DNA from: an uncultured bacterium
Lineage (GTDB): Bacteria; Pseudomonadota; Alphaproteobacteria; Sphingomonadales; Sphingomonadaceae
NCBI GenBank assembly: GCA_942636505.2
Contig: CALOGB020000056.1
Span: 1-64,000 of the forward strand
Direction: 5' to 3'
DNA: 64,000 nt
The stretch's first letter is position 1, and every line of letters starts with the position of its first letter. Below the pieces are notes generated by a model that had not been told where the DNA came from, did not search any database, and saw only the letters and a list, made by a program, of their open reading frames with translations. Position numbers and translations under genes: made by a program. Below, one piece after another: positions 60,042 through 64,000 of this stretch.

Positions 60042-63000
60042 CTGGCGGTCCTTGCATTCGGTTCGGCGACGGCCTGGTCGTCGTGCTGCATTTTCTCGAG
60101 TGATAGAAGTGCAGCGACCGTATCCAGGCTTAGGTTCGCATCCGCCGCCATCCGCTCGATGCTATGGATCGCGAGGACTTGGTCTGAGCTCAGCACGTCG
60201 AGATCAACGATCACCGAGCGTTCCTCGCCGTCCGCACGGGTCAGGGAGACGCGGACGGCCTTGCGCTTGGAGGCGCTCTCGCCAAAGGCGGCGGCTTCGA
60301 CGCGCTGGAAGTGCGCAGCAAGGTCGGCAAGGCGCGAACGCCACATCTCGACGTCATGGTCGAGCCAGCGCGAGGGAGGTTTGCCGATAACGGCGCCGCC
60401 CAGGGCCTCAGTCCAGGAATCCTCGCCAAGCGCGCCATCGGCCAGTCTGGTGACGAAAGTGCGCAGCTGCTGCTCGCGAATTCTGAAGACGAGCCCTGCC
60501 GCTCGGTCGATGATCGCGGCACGTTCCGGTGCGCCGAGCGCCGCGAGCGCCTCGAGCCGCATTCCTTCAAGCAACTTAGGGTAGCAACTGCGCAGCTCTG
60601 TCACTGCGGCATCCAGGCGCTTCACGAACCGGGTCGCAAGCTTGGAATCCGGGCGGGCGTCCGGCGCGAACGGTTCGCTGCCACAGGCAACTGGGAGCTC
60701 GTCGAACACCAGGTCGATGGGGCTCCGCGCCTCCGAGAGTACCTTCCTGACGTTGCGCGCCTCAATGCTCAGTGCGGATGAGTGTCGGACATGGAAAGGC
60801 AGATCCACACCGAACTTGATCAGCGGATCAACTACGGTCCTGATGCCACTTTCTACGGGGGGCTGACCCAGAAGGGCCGCGATCCGGTGAAAGACGTCGG
60901 CGCGGACCCCCTCGAGGGACACCCACTGGAGGGTGAAGTGCTCGGGCGATTTGAGCATGCGCATGAACGCCGCGCCGTCGAGCCTCGTGCAGTAGGTTCC
61001 GCGCTCGAACAGCGCCACCCGATATCCCGCCGCGACCAGGTTTATGGCGAGAAGCAGCGGGCACAGTCCACGCCGGACACCATAGGGCTTCGCTTCGATC
61101 TCGGCATAAAGCTCGACAAGCGGCACACGATCGCCGTCCTTCGCAAGCCGAGCCTGCATAGCGTCGAGCGCGGGACGTAGCCGCAATGGATCGTTGTCGA
61201 GGGGGGGAGGGGCTAAAGTCCAAACGCCGTCGTCCTCGCGATGCACATTTCCCCGCCGCAGCAGCGAAAGATAGAGTGCGCGCTCGGGAGGGTTCTTGTT
61301 CGGCTTGAACCCGAGCTCGGGATCGAGCGGCCGATCGAACATAGAATCTATCAGGCGTTGTCGCGCCCCGGCACCGGCAGTCGTCAGCGCGTGCCGGTTT
61401 ACAAGTTCGTTCTCGACCTTCGGCGCCTTGGAGTAAACCACGTCGCACAGCGTCGAGATGCGGACGTGGGCAGGATCCAATAGCGACTGCGCCTTGCCAT
61501 TCCAGAACACGTCCAGTGGATCGATCGGAGCATGGCCCCGCAACCCCAGCGCCGATTCAATCGAGGCGGACAGCTTGCTCTCCAGCTCAGCAACCGTTCG
61601 TTCGATTTCCGCGGCTGCGTAGGCGTCCTCTTTCAGTTCAGCGGCGTTTGCCACCACCCATCTGTGTCGAAGCAGGTCGATCATCGGCTGACCGAGCTCA
61701 CCCTTCATCGAGACAGCCGCAGCCAGCATCGTCGAATGCTCCAAAGTGACCTGGGCTGCCCATGCGCGCGCGATGCGCAGCTCATCGTCACTGCCGCAGA
61801 TCACCGCAACCATGCCGCCGTCCGCATCGCCATGTCCGGCATACCCCGCGAGGGCGGATGCACAAGTGCACCTCACTGCGAACCGGCGGTTGGTCCCCGT
61901 CGTCACCGAGTGCCGGCGCGCCAAGACGTGCGCGCGGATGGGCAGGGCCGACAGATGCTTGGGAAGTTCGCGCAGAACCTCTTTCGCATCGACCTCGCGC
62001 TCCGCGTCAGCCCAGATCGCCGAAAGATCGACGCGGCGGCTCGTCCATAGACGCAGCTCCAAGCGCCCTGGGCGTTGAAACAGCAGTCCTCCATCCGCCA
62101 GCCGGCCGATAGCGCTCTCGACTTCATCCGCAGAGAATGCCGGGACGAGGACGTCTCGAACGCTATCCATGGTCGCCGCAAGGTCGGGGGCATCGAGCAG
62201 ATTCAGAACGCCGATGGTCTTGAGAACCGCGGTCTCAATCGGGTCTGCATCAGCCGCCCGTTCAAGGACCGCACCGATGCGGTCCCACTCGCCCGTTCCC
62301 GCACGCGAGGTAAGACGATGACCGAAGGACGAAGCGACGTAGTCGAAGAAGTGGTGGATCCCGTAGAGGCCATCAGCCACCGGGGTCGCGGCGGCGAACG
62401 CCCTGAGGCTGTTCGGCTCCTCGCTCGCGGCGAGACCGAACAGCGAGCGCTCGTTTTGGCCGAAGGTCGCGAAGAACCGCGCCATGACTGGGACAGCCGA
62501 GGGATGGACCGGCCAACAGCCGGCTGCGGCGGCGCCGTTGCGAGGTCCAAGCCAACCGAGCGCGCGGACGCGCCGGACGGCATCGTCATGCGTCTTGCGG
62601 ACCTTTGCTGGCAGTGAGGCTTCCTCCACGCCAAGCGCCGCGGACAGAAGGGCGGCCGTATGCGAGAGGGGATGGTCGAACACCAGCTCCTCGAAACGCT
62701 CGGCTACCTTCTGCCACTCGGTCCGTCGCGCGGCGCGCCAGTCCTCGCCGTAGGACTGGAACCCCTTGTGGAGGATGAGGATTACAGACAGTGGCGCGTC
62801 CCCAGAGCGCGACGCCGCCTCAGCTAGCGCCTGCAGTTGATAAACGTCGGCGCCGTCATCATCGCCCGTGCTCTCGACGAACTTGCCCATCTCATCGACG
62901 ACTAGGAGCAAGCCATCGAATTGGCCCGTGGCGCGCAGCCTGTCGCGCAGCTCAACGATCGCTGCGAAGGGATCCTCGACCCCTAGCACCTCCCCTGATG

Positions 63001-63421
63001 CTTTCGTGCCGAGCAGGCCCTTCGTAGCGACAGCCTTGCGAATTGAGGAGGTTAAGGCAGAGGCAAGCCCCTCACGTGCCCCGGTAACGAGAAGCGGAAA
63101 CATGCGAGGTGCGCCGCCAATGGACTCAGCCAGCTGGCGCACCGGCATTGCTTGGTCGCTCAGCCGAGGATCGAGCGCCTGAATTAGCGCTAGCGCAAGC
63201 GCAGACTTGCCCACTCCAAAGTCGCCGATCACGCGCCAAGCCCTGCGGGGCGAGCGTTCCTGCAGCCCGGTGATGACTTCGGAGGCGACCCGCTCGAGCC
63301 AAGGCGTCAGGACGAACGAGCGCCCCGCGGCTGGATCGCTAACATCTCTTTCCAGCGCCACCGAACGGTAGAACATTCCGGGCTGGCCCAAGTAATCGCC
63401 GATGGCTGCCGCGTGGCTCAT
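60038..63421 (-). CDS. Large P-loop ATPase of the DUF4007 operon
   Basis: ATG 63421 (MSHAAAIGDYLGQPGMFY) overlaps the upstream stop (ATGA) and gives 1,127 residues. Walker A is GDFGVGKS (66-73) and Walker B is LLLVVDEMGKFVE (DE at 176-177). The stretch DVYQLQALAEAASRSGDAPL and FQSYGEDWRAARRTEWQKVAERFEE follows, a pattern I associate with STAND/BrxC-PglY-like ATPases of defence islands. The last 800 residues are helical and unassigned, with repeated hydrophobic segments. The protein likely forms an oligomeric, substrate-driven platform for the PAPS-reductase-like and DUF4007 partners. Confidence 0.8.
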   Translation of the reverse strand: MSHAAAIGDYLGQPGMFYRSVALERDVSDPAAGRSFVLTPWLERVASEVITGLQERSPRRAWRVIGDFGVGKSALALALIQALDPRLSDQAMPVRQLAESIGGAPRMFPLLVTGAREGLASALTSSIRKAVATKGLLGTKASGEVLGVEDPFAAIVELRDRLRATGQFDGLLLVVDEMGKFVESTGDDDGADVYQLQALAEAASRSGDAPLSVILILHKGFQSYGEDWRAARRTEWQKVAERFEELVFDHPLSHTAALLSAALGVEEASLPAKVRKTHDDAVRRVRALGWLGPRNGAAAAGCWPVHPSAVPVMARFFATFGQNERSLFGLAASEEPNSLRAFAAATPVADGLYGIHHFFDYVASSFGHRLTSRAGTGEWDRIGAVLERAADADPIETAVLKTIGVLNLLDAPDLAATMDSVRDVLVPAFSADEVESAIGRLADGGLLFQRPGRLELRLWTSRRVDLSAIWADAEREVDAKEVLRELPKHLSALPIRAHVLARRHSVTTGTNRRFAVRCTCASALAGYAGHGDADGGMVAVICGSDDELRIARAWAAQVTLEHSTMLAAAVSMKGELGQPMIDLLRHRWVVANAAELKEDAYAAAEIERTVAELESKLSASIESALGLRGHAPIDPLDVFWNGKAQSLLDPAHVRISTLCDVVYSKAPKVENELVNRHALTTAGAGARQRLIDSMFDRPLDPELGFKPNKNPPERALYLSLLRRGNVHREDDGVWTLAPPPLDNDPLRLRPALDAMQARLAKDGDRVPLVELYAEIEAKPYGVRRGLCPLLLAINLVAAGYRVALFERGTYCTRLDGAAFMRMLKSPEHFTLQWVSLEGVRADVFHRIAALLGQPPVESGIRTVVDPLIKFGVDLPFHVRHSSALSIEARNVRKVLSEARSPIDLVFDELPVACGSEPFAPDARPDSKLATRFVKRLDAAVTELRSCYPKLLEGMRLEALAALGAPERAAIIDRAAGLVFRIREQQLRTFVTRLADGALGEDSWTEALGGAVIGKPPSRWLDHDVEMWRSRLADLAAHFQRVEAAAFGESASKRKAVRVSLTRADGEERSVIVDLDVLSSDQVLAIHSIERMAADANLSLDTVAALLSLEKMQHDDQAVAEPNARTAS

Positions 63422-64000
63422 GCGTAAATCTCCCGCAGTCTTGCATCTGGGTCGGGCGTGCGCACGGCCGTGACGCTTCCCGAATCGCCGGACGGCCGAT
63501 AGCTCCACAGGTCGTTTGTGCGATCCAGATGGTCGCGCAGGTCCTCGGCTTCCAGTCTTAGCGTGGCGCCCGGGGAGCCCTCGGCGTGCGCGAGGTCCCT
63601 GAATGAGACGACCGACTCCGCGCCGTGCCGCTCTTGCCAGAAGCTAGCGATCGCATAGTCGACGACCGGGGCTCCGATCTCGGATATGGGTATGCGCGAC
63701 AGCGCGAACACTGGCTCGATCCGGTCGACGCCGCCGCGTCGCCGTCCAAGCCTAGCGACAAGACCCAGATCTACAAGCGGCCCGTCGAGTGCGTCCTCCG
63801 GCGAGGCCGAGCTCAGTGAACCGAGATAGCTGTGAAGGAAGATGTCGCCGTGCTGGACCAGGGTCACGTCAGAGTGCTCGTATCCGAGCCGCTGACTCTC
63901 AATGCGCATCTCCAACAGCAATTCAGAGCGAGTGAAGTCGGGCCTCATGCGGCGGTAAAGAATATGGCGCCACGCGAAGAGGGGGTTCTCCACCGGCGTG
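63418..64000 (-). CDS. DUF4007 protein, 5' end beyond the window
   Basis: The frame is open to the window edge; GTG 63993 is only a possible start. The visible ~194 residues match the C-terminal two-thirds of DUF4007: GDIFLHSYLGSLSSASPEDALDGPLVDLGL, split here by its hydrophobic centre, then VFALSRIPISEIGAPVVDYAIASFWQE, and SPGATLRLEAEDLRDHL with YRPSGDSGSV. DUF4007 genes are usually next to PAPS-reductase-like and ATPase genes in defence islands. The stop overlaps the ATPase start by four bases, so this is probably the first or second gene of the operon. Confidence 0.82.
   Translation of the reverse strand, partial: TPVENPLFAWRHILYRRMRPDFTRSELLLEMRIESQRLGYEHSDVTLVQHGDIFLHSYLGSLSSASPEDALDGPLVDLGLVARLGRRRGGVDRIEPVFALSRIPISEIGAPVVDYAIASFWQERHGAESVVSFRDLAHAEGSPGATLRLEAEDLRDHLDRTNDLWSYRPSGDSGSVTAVRTPDPDARLREIYA

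Noticed and set aside
59238..64000. Assignment of the PAPS-reductase/ATPase genes to BREX type 4
   Set aside because: BREX type 4 has BrxP, BrxC, PglZ and BrxL in that order. Here the ATPase precedes the PAPS-reductase gene, and no PglZ or BrxL is visible. The gene could still be related, so I call it only BrxP/DndC-like.
1..64000. CRISPR arrays, tRNA or rRNA genes
   Set aside because: No spaced direct repeat array, no cloverleaf with CCA-like end, and no rRNA conserved segment was noticed.

Overview
The window looks like chromosome or large-replicon DNA of an alphaproteobacterium of the Sphingomonas group. The basis is high GC, many HWE-type sensor kinases, a BLUF photoreceptor, a Ros/MucR regulator without zinc cysteines, a compact ars operon with arsH, and a czc efflux operon preceded by a His-rich peptide gene. 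This is inference from gene content; no rRNA, tRNA or replication gene was seen to anchor it.

Layout. (1) 1-7,014: signalling and small genes: a truncated HWE kinase, a PAS/winged-helix protein, short hypotheticals, a full HWE kinase, a BLUF protein and a single-domain response regulator. (2) 7,220-11,050: the arsenic operon arsR-arsC-arsB-ynfA-like-arsH, then two small exported metal-associated peptides and a strong terminator. (3) 11,050-19,174: on the minus strand, CDF transporter, His-rich peptide, czcC, czcB, czcA and ZIP transporter, controlled by a divergent MerR regulator across a 9-3-9 palindrome; a CTG-start small gene may end this operon. (4) 19,333-26,061: two S41-type peptidase-like proteins with an AraC and an ArsR-like regulator, and a TonB-C-like exported protein. 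(5) 26,187-28,929: a mobile-type module of serine resolvase, VbhA-like antitoxin, a Fic protein whose catalytic His is Ser, an embedded overlapping gene and a KfrB-like gene. (6) 29,044-33,073: diguanylate cyclase, MucR and a deletion scar holding an MFS fragment and an oxidoreductase/GH3 fusion. (7) 33,074-39,503: a TetR-controlled cluster with an Old Yellow Enzyme, two SDR-type proteins, SRPBCC, NTF2-like and alpha/beta-hydrolase genes. (8) 39,701-64,000: a defence-like island.

The island holds a HigBA-type toxin-antitoxin pair, a YhaO/YhaN (SbcDC-like) nuclease/ATPase pair, an RloC/PrrC-like ATPase with a CxxC hook, a DUF4238 gene broken by an in-frame stop, an AbiEi-type gene with a truncated AbiEii partner, and a phage-type adenine methyltransferase with a start-proximal frameshift. 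At the right edge lies a six-gene, fully overlapping minus-strand operon: DUF4007, a 1,127-aa P-loop ATPase, a DndC/BrxP-like PAPS-reductase-family protein, a 61-aa protein, a kinase carrying two GHKL ATPase domains, and a receiver protein with a large insertion. It resembles parts of BREX type 4 and phosphorothioation systems but matches neither as I know them, and it is the best candidate for an undescribed system. Four copies of a short hairpin repeat (TAAGCGGACGTTCGTTCAG and variants) lie between the cassettes of the island.
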